Numbered from the stretch's first letter, positions 50,524 to 60,510 are shown. The stretch is DNA of 64,000 nucleotides from Flavobacteriales bacterium UBA6770 (GCA_905181875.1 CAJIZH010000003.1:868001-932000), one strand, 5' to 3'. The notes: generated by a model not told the origin, from the sequence alone. Numbers and translations are program-made.

Positions 50524-53500
50524 TTAAATTTTTTCTATTTCTAATTGCGTTACAAGCCCCTCTTCTAACTCAACTTCTAGTCCATTTGGTAATGCACTGG
50601 CCGAAAAATTCAATTCGTCTGTAAGCGTCTCTGTGCGAATATAATCCAAATTGTTTTTGACAGCTAACTGCAAAAATTCATTTTTTGCAATATTCACATT
50701 AATTCTATCGGTAACCTCAAACCCACTATCCTTACGCAGGTTCTGGATTCTATTCACCAACTCTCTTGCTAGACCTTCCTGATGCAGTTCTTCGCTGATA
50801 TTAATATCTAAAGCAACGGTAATTTTTCCGTCAGTAGCCACCGACCAACCTGGCACGTCTTGAGAGGTAATTTCAACCGCATCCTTAGTAAGCTCCAACT
50901 GCTCTTCATTTAGCTCTAAAGCAATCTTGCCTGTAGACTCTAACTCGTTAATTTCTTCTTGACCAAATTGCATAATCAACCCAGCCAATTGCTTCATTTG
51001 CTTTCCAAACTTAGGACCCAAGACTTTAAAGTCTGGCTTAATTTGCTTGATCAACAAATTGTTATTTGGATCGATAATCTCAATCTCCTTGATGTTTACC
51101 TCACCACAAATCAAAGGCTCAACCAGCTTCAGTTGGACTTTAAATTTTTCTTCCAAAGCAGGAATCATAACGCGTTGCAGTGGCTGACGCACTCGAATAG
51201 ATTCCTTTTTTCTTAATGCCAAAATCAATGAAGCGGTCTTTTGAGCAATAGCCATTCTTTCTTCCAAAGCCTCGTCCTGATGATTGATATTTACTACTGG
51301 AATTCTAGTGTGATGTACCGATAAAACACCATTCTTTCCAGATACCGAATTCAAATCGCGAAACAATTGATCACAATAGAACGGCGCAACTGGACTCGCT
51401 ATAATTGCAACCGTTTCTAAACATTGATACATCGTTTGGTAAGCTGATATTTTATCGGCAGCATAGTCCCCTCTCCAAAAACGTTTACGACACAAACGCA
51501 CCCACCAGTTAGAAAAATCATCTACCACAAAATCCTGAATCAACCGGGTGGCTTTTGTAGGTTCATAATCGTCCATTGATGCCTTCACCTTTTCGACTAG
51601 TGTGTTCAATCTAGAAATAATCCAACGATCAATTTCTGGTCGTGTTGCCATATCTATTTCAACCTCATTATAGGCAAATCCGTCAACATTAGCGTACAAT
51701 GCAAAGAATGCGTATGAATTGTGCAGTGCTCTAAAAAACTTACGCTGAACTTCAGTAATGCCCTCTAAGTCAAATTTCAAATTGTCCCAAGGCTGAGCGT
51801 TTGAAATCATATACCAACGTGTTGCATCGGGGCCATACTTGTCTAAAGTTTTAAACGGATCGACTGCGTTGCCTAATCTTTTAGACATTTTTTGACCATT
51901 TTTATCCAACACCAATCCATTAGAAACTACGTTTTTAAACGCAACTGATTTTTTCGTCATCGTTGCAATTGCATGCAAAGTAAAAAACCAACCTCTTGTT
52001 TGATCAACTCCCTCAGCAATAAAGTCTGCTGGATAGTTTTGCTCAAAAATTTCTTTATTTTCAAATGGATAATGCCATTGCGCATAGGGCATAGATCCAC
52101 TATCAAACCAAACATCAATCAAATCACTTTCGCGAATCATTGGGTTTCCCTCGGCATCAACCAATATTATTTGATCGACAATGTGTTTGTGTAAATCCAC
52201 TTTGTCGTAATTCTCTTCACTCATATCACCTGGCTCAAATTCTGAGAAAGGATCTTTTAACATTATACCCGCATCAACTGATTTTTTAATTTCTGATTTA
52301 AGTTCTACCAGCGAGCCAATAACCTTTAGCTCTTTTGTTTTTTCGTTTACCCAAATCGGAATTGGAATACCCCAGAATCGACTTCTAGATAGATTCCAAT
52401 CTTGCAGGTTTTCCAACCAGTTTCCAAAACGACCTTCACCCGTTGAAGCTGGCTTCCAGTTGATCTTTTTATTGTTTGCAATTAACTCATCCTTAACCAT
52501 GGTAGATTTTACAAACCAAGAATCTAATGGGTAATACAAAACGGGCTTATCGGTTCTCCAACAATGCGGGTAACTGTGCTCGTATTTCTCCACTTTAAAC
52601 GCACGGTTTTCTTCTTTTAATCGAATGGCAATTTCAACGTCTACCGATCGATCTGGCTCATCACCAGCATCGTAATATTCGTTTTTAACGTATTTGCCTG
52701 CATATTCGCCCATTATATCAATGAACTTTCCTTGCAAATCAACAAGAGGAATTGAGTTTCCTTCGTCATCTTTCACCAGTAATGGCGGCACTCCGGCAAC
52801 CTTAGCGACCATGGCATCATCTGCCCCAAAAGTTGGTGCAGTATGCACTATACCGGTTCCATCTTCGGTTGTTACAAAATCACCTGCAATTACTCGAAAC
52901 GCTTTATCAGCGTTTTCAAACGGCGATGCAAACGGTAAGAGTTGCTCGTACTTAATGTCTAATAATTCTGATCCTTTAAACTCTCCAACAACGCTATGAG
53001 GCAATGTTTTTCCCGAAATTTTAATATCAGCAGAGGTTTGGTTTTCGTGTTCAGGATTAAAATATTTACCCAATAAATCTTTAGCCAAAATCACCGAAAT
53101 TTTCTCTTCAGTGTATTGATTATAAGTGTCCACTAAAACGTAAGTAATGTTTTTACCTACCGTCAATGCTGTATTCGAAGGCAAGGTCCAAGGAGTGGTT
53201 GTCCAAGCTATAAAAAATGGATCATTCCCCGCTTTTTCGAATATTTTCTCAGATTTTTCGTCTCGAATAACTTTGAACTGGGCAACAATTGTGGTGTCTT
53301 TTACATCTCTATAAGTTCCTGGTTGATTCAATTCGTGAGAACTTAAACCTGTTCCTGCCTTTGGTGAATAAGGTTGAATCGTGTATCCTTTATACAGTAA
53401 ATCTTTTTTATAAAGCGTTTTTAGCAAATACCATACAGACTCCATGTACTTACTTTTATAGGTGATATATGGGTCTTCCATATCTACCCAATAACCCATT

Positions 53501-53913
53501 CTTTCGGTAAGGTTATTCCAAATGTCTGTATAGCGCATTACTGCCTTTCGACACGCGACATTGTAGTCTTCTACGCTTATCGTTTTGCCAATATCTTCTT
53601 TGGTAATGCCCAGTTCTTTTTCTACACCCAATTCAACGGGTAGGCCGTGTGTGTCCCAGCCCGCTTTTCGGTTTACTAAATAACCGTCCAATGTTTTGTA
53701 GCGACAAAAAATGTCTTTAATAGCCCGCGCCATAACGTGGTGAATGCCTGGTAATCCGTTTGCAGAAGGAGGTCCTTCATAAAAAACGAATGGCTTTTCA
53801 TCCTTGCGCAATTCTATACTTTGTTCAAATGTGTTTTCATTTTCCCAAGTCTTTAGAATTCGATCCGCCACAGCTGGCAAATCCAAGGTTTTATATTCTG
53901 GATATTTTTTCAT
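50524..53913 (-). CDS. ileS: Isoleucyl-tRNA synthetase
   Basis: An 1129-residue class I synthetase. The HIGH-type motif is GPPSANGLPGIHHVMARAIK, the editing domain contains FFIAWTTTPWTLPSNTALTV and DGTGIVHTAPTFGADD, the KMSKS motif is GQKMSKRLGNAVDPF, and a long C-terminal anticodon/junction region follows. Absence of a C-terminal zinc-finger cysteine cluster and the length near 1100 fit the eukaryote-like/Bacteroidota type. It heads an operon with the dksA-like gene. The leader carries a perfect hairpin (53921-53935). Confidence 0.96.
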   Translation of the reverse strand: MKKYPEYKTLDLPAVADRILKTWENENTFEQSIELRKDEKPFVFYEGPPSANGLPGIHHVMARAIKDIFCRYKTLDGYLVNRKAGWDTHGLPVELGVEKELGITKEDIGKTISVEDYNVACRKAVMRYTDIWNNLTERMGYWVDMEDPYITYKSKYMESVWYLLKTLYKKDLLYKGYTIQPYSPKAGTGLSSHELNQPGTYRDVKDTTIVAQFKVIRDEKSEKIFEKAGNDPFFIAWTTTPWTLPSNTALTVGKNITYVLVDTYNQYTEEKISVILAKDLLGKYFNPEHENQTSADIKISGKTLPHSVVGEFKGSELLDIKYEQLLPFASPFENADKAFRVIAGDFVTTEDGTGIVHTAPTFGADDAMVAKVAGVPPLLVKDDEGNSIPLVDLQGKFIDIMGEYAGKYVKNEYYDAGDEPDRSVDVEIAIRLKEENRAFKVEKYEHSYPHCWRTDKPVLYYPLDSWFVKSTMVKDELIANNKKINWKPASTGEGRFGNWLENLQDWNLSRSRFWGIPIPIWVNEKTKELKVIGSLVELKSEIKKSVDAGIMLKDPFSEFEPGDMSEENYDKVDLHKHIVDQIILVDAEGNPMIRESDLIDVWFDSGSMPYAQWHYPFENKEIFEQNYPADFIAEGVDQTRGWFFTLHAIATMTKKSVAFKNVVSNGLVLDKNGQKMSKRLGNAVDPFKTLDKYGPDATRWYMISNAQPWDNLKFDLEGITEVQRKFFRALHNSYAFFALYANVDGFAYNEVEIDMATRPEIDRWIISRLNTLVEKVKASMDDYEPTKATRLIQDFVVDDFSNWWVRLCRKRFWRGDYAADKISAYQTMYQCLETVAIIASPVAPFYCDQLFRDLNSVSGKNGVLSVHHTRIPVVNINHQDEALEERMAIAQKTASLILALRKKESIRVRQPLQRVMIPALEEKFKVQLKLVEPLICGEVNIKEIEIIDPNNNLLIKQIKPDFKVLGPKFGKQMKQLAGLIMQFGQEEINELESTGKIALELNEEQLELTKDAVEITSQDVPGWSVATDGKITVALDINISEELHQEGLARELVNRIQNLRKDSGFEVTDRINVNIAKNEFLQLAVKNNLDYIRTETLTDELNFSASALPNGLEVELEEGLVTQLEIEKI

Positions 53914-53920
53914 TTGTTAC

Positions 53921-53945
53921 GCTCTAAAATAGAGCTGCAAAAGTA
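53921..53945 (-). promoter_or_regulatory. ileS promoter and 5' hairpin
   Basis: On the minus strand the -7 element TACTTTTG (53945 to 53938) is followed at once by GCTCTA-TTT-TAGAGC, a perfect 6-bp stem (53935 to 53921), then GTAACAA and the ATG at 53913. The message would start with a hairpin very close to its 5' end. Confidence 0.6.
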
Positions 53946-54227
53946 GAAATTTCAATGGGGTTGGTTACGCAGAGAACCACAAAGGAAAAGTAGCATTTCG
54001 CAGAGGGTTTTTACGCAGCAGATCACGCTTATATTCTTAGGTTTTTTTCGATAAAACCAGTATCCAAACGCTCCGTAATTTCGAGAGATTAGATAAGCAA
54101 TGGGATAACGGAGGGCTTATGCCTCTTCTGTCCGGAAACTCCAAATTAGTGACCGTATTATTCATTTTCTTTTTTTTTTACCAAACCAAAACCAATCGAA
54201 ACAACTTATTACTTTTGACACTCAATT

Positions 54228-54301
54228 GCACCCGTAGTTCAACTGGATAGAATATCGGATTTCGGTTCCGACGGTTGAAGGTTCGAATCCTTCCGGGTGT
54301 A
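54228..54301 (+). tRNA. tRNA-Arg(TCG)
   Basis: A 74-base tRNA with acceptor GCACCCG/CGGGTGT (first pair G-T), anticodon stem TCGGA/TCCGA with loop TTTCGGT (anticodon TCG), T arm GAAGG-TTCGAAT-CCTTC and discriminator A. No CCA is encoded. An intrinsic terminator follows immediately. Confidence 0.94.
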
Positions 54302-54303
54302 CA

Positions 54304-54336
54304 AAAAAGGCACAGCGCTATGCGTTGTGCCTTTTT
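54304..54336 (+). terminator. Terminator of tRNA-Arg
   Basis: AAAAAGGCACA and TGTGCCTTTTT form a perfect 11-bp stem around GCGCTATGCGT, ending in a T run, directly after the tRNA. Confidence 0.93.
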
Positions 54337-54484
54337 CATTTTTACGAGATCGACGCTTGCTTCTGTGAATGACAAAAATGAAAATAGCTGTTTCACTATC
54401 TGGTTTTCAAATTTAATCAATGAACAAGGTGAATCAATACTTCCTGGCGTCCTTTTAAAGCCCCTCGATTTATAAAAGGACTTT

Positions 54485-55146
54485 TTGTCTTTTTTCAGCT
54501 TTTACTTTTTAATTATTTTGGCCAATTGCTCATTCAATCCAGAGGCTATCAAAACAATTGTATTTCTATTCGTTTGTATTCTCTTTAACCCTACCTTATT
54601 ATTGAGATGGGATACTGAAGAAAGTCCTCAAAAGCAGAACTACCCTGTTCCACCGGACACCATCAAAACAAGACAAAATAAATTCATTGCTACGAAAAAA
54701 TTATCGGTTTTCGAATGGGGCTTATACCTTAAATAACACAGAAATGATACCGTTTGTGATTGGGAAAGAAACCTTAATGAAATTGTTTGCGAGGATTGTC
54801 AACACAATCGCAAACAATTTATTTATTATCATTTACTCGCTGAATACTTCCATGGAGTTAGTTTTGGCTATGCAGAGAAGCCCAAAATTATATTAGGAAT
54901 TAATGAGAATGAAACTGAACGCTATAATGCTTCTCCAAAACCCAACTAAATGTTCGGTTAATATATTAAGATGACTATACAAAACTGAGAGTAATTCATT
55001 CGTTTGGTCAGGTTCTAAATAACAATCAATCATTGGAAATTAACTTAGGAGATTATCCTTCTTAGGCCTACTGTTTCATGTTATTAAATGGAGCAAACTC
55101 TATAGAAAGGCAACCGATAACGAAAGATTCTCTGTTCTTAATTTAA
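54485..55146 (+). pseudogene. Relic of a T9SS-sorted secreted protein
   Basis: A broken coding region. One frame gives RWDTEESPQKQNYPVPPDTI, FIATKKLSVFEWGLYLK, TAA at 54734, then NDTVCDWERNLNEIVCEDCQ, YHLLAEYFHGVSFGYAEKP and KIILGINENETE. After a frame change near 54920, LLQNPTKCSVNI appears, and after another near 54970, DDYTKLRVIHSFGQVLNNNQ, SLEINLGDYPS, TAG (55063) and AYCFMLLNGANSIERQPITK. The last part fits a T9SS type A sorting domain (YPNPT...VxDxxGQV...DYPSGxYxxxL). The body of the protein is not recognised. At least two stops and two frameshifts show it is dead. Confidence 0.62.
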
Positions 55147-55567
55147 AAACCAAAACCTAATTCTACCTGTTTTCGAAATAGACTAAGGATACAACTCAAG
55201 GGTTAGTGTTTTTAGGAGTGGTTATGGCTCTCAATAATGGTTTTTGCACAAGTTATCTAAATTGGTCATATATCCCTCAAAGGCCTTCTTCGCCAATAAT
55301 TCAAAGGTTATATTGTAGTTGCTTTACTCCGTTATTAGAGATGTTTATAGATGCCTTCTGGGATTTGCAAAAGCAACCGTTTTAGCCTCTGTTTCGCAAG
55401 CGCTCTAGCGATTATTGTGAGTACCTAACTTTTTTGCGAAATCTCTAAAGCAGACTTGATAATAGTATGTGATTATCTAAATGTCGTTTCATTTGTCTTT
55501 TATTATGTTATGGGTTTTTGGTTTTTGGTTTTTGCTTTCAATTGGTTAAATAACTTTACGTTGCAAG
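55147..55567. other. 420-base gap with a short tandem repeat and a promoter-like site
   Basis: No credible gene is seen. A (GGTTTTT)x3 tandem lies at about 55513-55533. TAACTTTA at 55551-55558, one base off TAnnTTTG, lies 9 bases before the CrtA-like gene and is its probable -7 element. Confidence 0.5.
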
Positions 55568-56269
55568 ATGAGTGAACAAATTACAACTATTTCTTTTTTT
55601 AAATTTTCAGCATTTCCTAATATGTTTTGGGGGTTTTTAATGATGTTATTTGCCCATAAAGACTTGTCTAAAGTTAAGGGGCTTTCATTTTATCGCCTTT
55701 TGGGTAGTGGAAATGGGACGGGGTTTAATCCTTTTCCTGATTGGTCGATATACAGCCTGTTGCAAGTTTGGGAATCTGAAAAAACAGCAAATGACTTTTT
55801 CAACTCTTCCACTCTAATTAAGAATTACAAAAATCATACAGTCGAGCTATATACGCTCCATATGAAAAACATTTCAGCAGGGGGAACTTGGGTTGGTAAA
55901 AACCCATTTGAGAAAGGAACAGATTTAGATCCTAGCTTACCTATTGCTATTATTACTAGAGCAACGATTAAGTGGAATTGGCTCATTCGGTTTTGGAAAT
56001 ATGTTCCAACGTCGCAAGAAGCCTTAGAAGGAAATAAAGGTTTAATCTATACGAAAGGAATAGGAGAAGTGCCCGTTATACAGATGGCTACATTTAGCTT
56101 ATGGAAAAACTTTGATTCAGTTAAGAGGTTTGCTTATAAAAGCAAACAACATAAAGAAGCCATTAGAAGAACTCGTAAAAATGAGTGGTATAAAGAAGAG
56201 TTGTTTTCTAGGTTCCAACCCTACAAATCCTCGGGAACTTGGCAAGGTAAAGATCTTTTAATTTTTTAA
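55568..56269 (+). CDS. CrtA-like (spheroidene monooxygenase family) protein
   Basis: A 233-residue protein matching the spheroidene monooxygenase family: TISFFKFSAFPNMFWGFLMM, GLSFYRLLGSGNGTGFNPFP, DWSIYSLLQVWESEKTANDF, then PIAIITRATIKWNWLIRFWK and the histidine/arginine-rich end of the family (YKSKQHKEAIRRTRKNEWYK, EELFSRFQPYKSSGTWQGKD). In Rhodobacter CrtA adds a keto group to carotenoids. Bacteroidota carry homologues whose substrate is not established, and no other carotenoid gene is in the window. It ends 6 bases from the convergent methyltransferase gene. Confidence 0.85.
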   Translation: MSEQITTISFFKFSAFPNMFWGFLMMLFAHKDLSKVKGLSFYRLLGSGNGTGFNPFPDWSIYSLLQVWESEKTANDFFNSSTLIKNYKNHTVELYTLHMKNISAGGTWVGKNPFEKGTDLDPSLPIAIITRATIKWNWLIRFWKYVPTSQEALEGNKGLIYTKGIGEVPVIQMATFSLWKNFDSVKRFAYKSKQHKEAIRRTRKNEWYKEELFSRFQPYKSSGTWQGKDLLIF

Positions 56270-56275
56270 AATACG

Positions 56276-57205
56276 TTATTCGGGTTGAGCTATAACAGTC
56301 ATAATTCCTAAAGACGAGGTTTTTTCCTTCCACTTTTTAGGCAAAAACTTGATCATTCCAATTACGAATTGCGTAAACTCAGACTCCATGTTTTTATCCC
56401 ATTGGATTCCTTTTTGTTCCATTTCACTCATCCAGTAAAGTAAATAGGAGTTCAACGTTCCATAAGTAGATGTTTTGCAAACTTTCCACCCACTTTTTTT
56501 TAGCAATAACTCTATGTTTTTTGGAGAAAATAATGAAAGATGTCTTGGAGTGTGCCAGCCAGCCCAGTTTTTTCCATACTTTTTTCTACTGGAAGAATCA
56601 AAATTAGGAATTTCAATGACGAGTGTGGTAGTTGGTTTAGATATAGATTTTAAAAAGCTTAGATTTTCAAAAGGAGTGTAGTCGTGTTCTAAATAATGCC
56701 ACATAGTAATTACATCTGGTTGAAGCCTAACAGGAAGATCTTTTATTTCTGCTACTTGTAAATTTATTTTCCTAAAATTCTCGGGTTGATCTTTCCAACC
56801 TTCATCACTAAAGTCGATGCCCATTGTTTGGCAGTTTAATTCTTGCTGACAAACTTTCAAGAAAGTTGGATTTCCGCACCCAATATCTAAAATCAAAGAT
56901 CTTTCCGTTAACTTATGGGCGGCTTTTACGCGCTGGAATCTTCTTAAATCGAGCTTTTGCTGATTACCCTCTACTAGTTTTTCAAATTTTCCCCAAGCTT
57001 TTGCTCCTCGATAAGGCAAGTAGAAGGAAGTGTAATAATTTTTAAGCTGCTCCGGGGGAACTCTGGGGTTCAAGAAGACAAGCCTACAGTTGTTGCATTG
57101 ATCAAAATTGAATAACTCTTTATTAGAATGCATTTGTGCTGTTGTCTCAATAAAAGAATTAAAAGAAGAGGCGCTGCAGACTGGACAATTAACAAGTTTA
57201 ATCAT
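56276..57205 (-). CDS. Class I SAM-dependent methyltransferase with N-terminal zinc ribbon
   Basis: A 309-residue protein. The N-terminus has CPVCSASSF and CNNCRLVF, a four-cysteine zinc ribbon. The methyltransferase fold follows with motif I LILDIGCGNPTFLKVCQQEL, then MGIDFSD and PDVITMWHYLEHDYTPFENL (the acidic/LEH motif of Methyltransf_23), WAGWHTPRHLSLFSPKNIEL and a C-terminal region. Such proteins methylate sugars or other small molecules in surface polysaccharide or secondary metabolism; the substrate is unknown. Confidence 0.88.
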   Translation of the reverse strand: MIKLVNCPVCSASSFNSFIETTAQMHSNKELFNFDQCNNCRLVFLNPRVPPEQLKNYYTSFYLPYRGAKAWGKFEKLVEGNQQKLDLRRFQRVKAAHKLTERSLILDIGCGNPTFLKVCQQELNCQTMGIDFSDEGWKDQPENFRKINLQVAEIKDLPVRLQPDVITMWHYLEHDYTPFENLSFLKSISKPTTTLVIEIPNFDSSSRKKYGKNWAGWHTPRHLSLFSPKNIELLLKKSGWKVCKTSTYGTLNSYLLYWMSEMEQKGIQWDKNMESEFTQFVIGMIKFLPKKWKEKTSSLGIMTVIAQPE

Positions 57206-57652
57206 AGAACTAAAATAATTAAACTGTGCTTTTCTAATAATATTATCATATTTCCTTTGTTTTGCTTGCTGCAGGTTAACATAGAGGCTAAATACTGATT
57301 AATTGAATCAGAGGCAATATTAATAGTCTGACTAAATAAAGGTGAACTTTAACTGCATCTGAGGATTTAAACTCAAAAACAAACCACTGCATGTTGTCAG
57401 CTACTAAAAACATTTCTATGAAATGGGGTTTTAATAATTCCGTTATTGATTGGTATAATGCGCTTCTTCAATATTAATTTAACAGGAATAAAAACTTCAA
57501 ACGTATGGGTCTTAGATCTAAAAAAAGCTAATACTACCCAGAAGCAAATGACTAAACTTTACTAAAAGTCAATTAACCTGCTTTTTTCTTATCGGGTTTT
57601 AGGTCATGCGTGCTTTACTTTCGCGACGATTTTATAACCCCTTTCAGGAGCC
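57206..57652. other. 447-base gap; only a promoter-like site recognised
   Basis: All frames are broken and no relic was identified. TACTTTCG at 57616-57623, one base off TAnnTTTG, lies 29 bases before the TTG start of the DUF5916 gene and is its likely -7 element. An AT-rich stretch at 57230-57250 follows the divergent methyltransferase start. Confidence 0.5.
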
Positions 57653-60070
57653 TTGAAAAAAGCTATTTACATACTCGTTTTATCCCTGTTCTCTTTTAGT
57701 GTAATAGGACAAGATAAAACACTTGAAACCTCAAGAACCACCGAAAAAATAAAGGTGGACGGACAAGGCTTAGAAGCAAGTTGGGGCAGTGCTAATATAG
57801 CAACAGACTTTTTAGAGTTAAACCCCACGGAAGGCAAGCCGCCTAGATTTAAGACCGAAGTAAAAGTCTTGTTTGATGACAATAATATTTACTTTCTTGC
57901 TTATTGTCATGACGACTACCCGGATAGTATTTTTACACAACTTGGCGAGCGCGACGATCGATTGAATGCGGATAAATTCACGATTTCCTTCGATACATAC
58001 AATAAAAAACTCGATGCCTTTACTTTCGCAGTTACCGCCTCAGGGGTTCAATCGGACTATAGAATCTCTGACGAAGCCTTTAACGCTGTGTGGGAATCTG
58101 CCGTTGAAATTACCAACGACGGTTGGATGGCTGAAATTCGAATTCCCTACTACGCGATTCGCTTTCCTAAAAATGAACAACAAATATGGAAACTAAATTT
58201 CGAAAGAGAAATTCGTCGTTTCCGAACTGAATTACAGTGGTCTTTAGTTCCAAAAGAAGTGGAAACCGAAATCAATTTCTGGGGCGATTTAACAGGGTTA
58301 AATAACATTAAAGACCCCGCTCGTATTTCACTTTCGCCCTACGTTTCTTCGTTTGCCGAAATTGGAAATAATGAAAGCAGTTATGGTTTTGGAGCCGGCG
58401 CTGACCTAAAAGTTGGGCTGAACGAAAGTTACACCTTAGACATGACCTTGCTTCCCGATTTTTCACAAGTGCGGTCTGATAATATTGTAAAAAACCTCGG
58501 AGCATTCGAGGTGGTTTTTGAAGAGCAACGTCCTTTTTTTCAAGAGGGGGCTGACTTATTCAACCTTGGAGATTTGTTTTATTCCAGGCGAATTGGAGGT
58601 GTGCCAGAAGGTTATTCAAATGCCTTTTCGCAAGTCGACTCCAATGAAGTTATTGAAAACCCTATTACTTCTCGACTTATCAACGTAACGAAGGTTTCGG
58701 GAAGAGATAAAAATGGTTTGGGAATAGGGATAATGAATGCGATTACCGCCCCAACCTTTGCGACGATTGAAAATATCGAAACCGGAGAAAAACTTGAAAT
58801 ACAAACCAATTCGTTAGTCAATTACAACATCATTGCAATTGACCAAAACCTTAAAAATAACAGTTCCATATATTTCGTTAATCACAACACATCACGTCAT
58901 AACGGCTTTATCGATGCTAACGTTTCTGCTTTGGGATTAAATTTGATTAATAAAAAGTCAAAATACTCTTTCAATGGCGATGTAAAAGTGTCGCAACGTG
59001 ACAGCAACTTATCTGCACACATTTTTAGCGAGGACCCCGGTGATGGCATTAGCTTCGCCTTGGGTTTTGCAAAAATTAAAGGGAACTTTAAGTTTGACCT
59101 GCAAAGCGAAAACAAGTCGCCTAATTACAACCCCAATGATCTAGGAGTAAATTTTACCACCAATGTAAGAAATCACTCTTTAGAACTGCAGTACAACAAA
59201 TACAACCCGTTTTGGAAGTTGAACGGAAACTACAACACCTTTACCTACAGTGTTGACCAAAACTATACAACGGGCGAAGTACTTAAAAATAGCTACAATG
59301 GAAGGTTCGCTTTTATTATGCCGGGTTTTAATGCCTTTTTTCTAAACATGAGCTCGCAAATTGGTGACGGAATCGACTTGTTCGAATCTAGGGTTCCTGA
59401 GCAAAAATTTATTATTCCAGAATTTTATTACACTGGTTTAGGCGTTTCGACCAATTACGGCAGGCGCGTTGCTTTAGATGCTGAAATTGGTTATGGACAA
59501 GGATACTTTACCGACTATGTCGTCAATAATTATTTCGAAGTTGTAGTAGAACCCATTCTGCAAGTAAGCGATAAACTATCGTTAACCCCTTCTTCTAACT
59601 ATTCCATCTTTTTAAATGGGGCGGGTTACGCCGGAACCTTTAATGGGGTGCCAAAATATGGGGTGCGAGACGTGCGCACATTAACCAATATCATACAGGG
59701 TAAATATCTATTTAAAAACAATCTTTCGCTCACCCTTAGGGTTCGGCATTATTGGTCTTATGGAATCTACGATTACTTTGGAGATCTCGATGAGGATGGT
59801 TACATTATTAGAGACCATTCGTTTGCTGAAAATGCCGACTTTAACTTTAATGCTTTTAATACAGACCTCATTTTTACATGGCAGTTTGCTCCCGGCGGTT
59901 TCTTAAATATCGTTTATAAAAACGCACTCCAACGCGATGAAGAAAACCTGCGGTTATCTTACTTCAATAATGTAAACGCGGTTTTTGAACAAGGGCCGGT
60001 AAACACAGTAACCATGAAGCTCGTTTACTTTTTTGATGTGGTTTCTAGCTACAAGAAGGTGATGAAATAA
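57653..60070 (+). CDS. DUF5916 family outer-membrane protein with CBM9-like N-terminal domain
   Basis: An 805-residue exported protein starting at TTG, signal peptide ending VIGQ. Residues of about 25-210 form a carbohydrate-binding family 9-like domain (KIKVDGQGLEASWGSANIAT, VLFDDNNIYFLAYCHDDYPD, WMAEIRIPYYAIRFPK). The rest matches DUF5916: DLTGLNNIKDPARISLSPYV, YTLDMTLLPDFSQVRSDNIV, FEEQRPFFQEGADLFNLGDL, FYSRRIGG, then a long series of barrel strands ending MKLVYFFDVV. It is probably an outer-membrane barrel with a binding domain; the ligand is unknown. It stands alone between two gaps. Confidence 0.9.
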   Translation: MKKAIYILVLSLFSFSVIGQDKTLETSRTTEKIKVDGQGLEASWGSANIATDFLELNPTEGKPPRFKTEVKVLFDDNNIYFLAYCHDDYPDSIFTQLGERDDRLNADKFTISFDTYNKKLDAFTFAVTASGVQSDYRISDEAFNAVWESAVEITNDGWMAEIRIPYYAIRFPKNEQQIWKLNFEREIRRFRTELQWSLVPKEVETEINFWGDLTGLNNIKDPARISLSPYVSSFAEIGNNESSYGFGAGADLKVGLNESYTLDMTLLPDFSQVRSDNIVKNLGAFEVVFEEQRPFFQEGADLFNLGDLFYSRRIGGVPEGYSNAFSQVDSNEVIENPITSRLINVTKVSGRDKNGLGIGIMNAITAPTFATIENIETGEKLEIQTNSLVNYNIIAIDQNLKNNSSIYFVNHNTSRHNGFIDANVSALGLNLINKKSKYSFNGDVKVSQRDSNLSAHIFSEDPGDGISFALGFAKIKGNFKFDLQSENKSPNYNPNDLGVNFTTNVRNHSLELQYNKYNPFWKLNGNYNTFTYSVDQNYTTGEVLKNSYNGRFAFIMPGFNAFFLNMSSQIGDGIDLFESRVPEQKFIIPEFYYTGLGVSTNYGRRVALDAEIGYGQGYFTDYVVNNYFEVVVEPILQVSDKLSLTPSSNYSIFLNGAGYAGTFNGVPKYGVRDVRTLTNIIQGKYLFKNNLSLTLRVRHYWSYGIYDYFGDLDEDGYIIRDHSFAENADFNFNAFNTDLIFTWQFAPGGFLNIVYKNALQRDEENLRLSYFNNVNAVFEQGPVNTVTMKLVYFFDVVSSYKKVMK

Positions 60071-60510
60071 AACTGTTCTTTCGTTCAATTTGTATTGAGG
60101 CGAGAAACCAATAGAAAAAGACCCCTTATTTTATGCACAAGCCGCAGGGCTCTCATTTGATTATCCACTTCGGTCATTAGAACGCTTCGCGCAATGAATA
60201 CTAAGCCGGGAAAAAATCAAGTCTACTAAAAGCTCGCTTGTTGCATTTGGAATCTTTGGTCAAAAAGAAATACCCCGCCGACTTAAGGCGAAAAAAGCTT
60301 ATTCAACAGTGATAAAAAAATATTTATTTATTCACATACATGAAGACAAAGCCAAAATCGATGGCCCATCTTTGCGTGCTTATATATAATACACTCGAAA
60401 TGAATGTACGTAAAGCAGAAATTGTAAAAATCATAAAAATGTCAGGAAATAATGCGGATGTTTTTCTGCTAACGATTTGTTTTCAAAACAACCTGCTAAT
60501 TTGCACCTAA
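60071..60510. other. 440-base gap upstream of the type III PKS operon
   Basis: No confident gene. One frame from about 60110 to 60391 is open apart from a single TGA and reads PIEKDPLFYAQAAGLSFDYP, then after the TGA KSSLVAFGIFGQKEIPRRLK and FIHIHEDKAKIDGPSLRAYI; I do not recognise it. The last 60 bases contain GCTAATTTGCACC just before the ATG at 60511, which may be a degenerate promoter. Confidence 0.4.

Noticed and set aside
53946-54060. Repeated CGCAGAG/ACCACAAAGG-like text as a repeat element
   Set aside because: The pieces are short and irregular, and no second clear copy was found in the window.
54178-54420. Possible 80-residue protein on the minus strand
   Set aside because: It lies across tRNA-Arg and its terminator and is an antisense reading of them.
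55513-55533. (GGTTTTT)x3 as a CRISPR or satellite seed
   Set aside because: Only three 7-base units, no spacers, and no cas genes in the window.
55568-57205. CrtA-like gene and methyltransferase as part of the polyketide operon
   Set aside because: They are convergent with each other and separated from the PKS genes by the DUF5916 gene and two gaps, so there is no sequence support for a single cluster.
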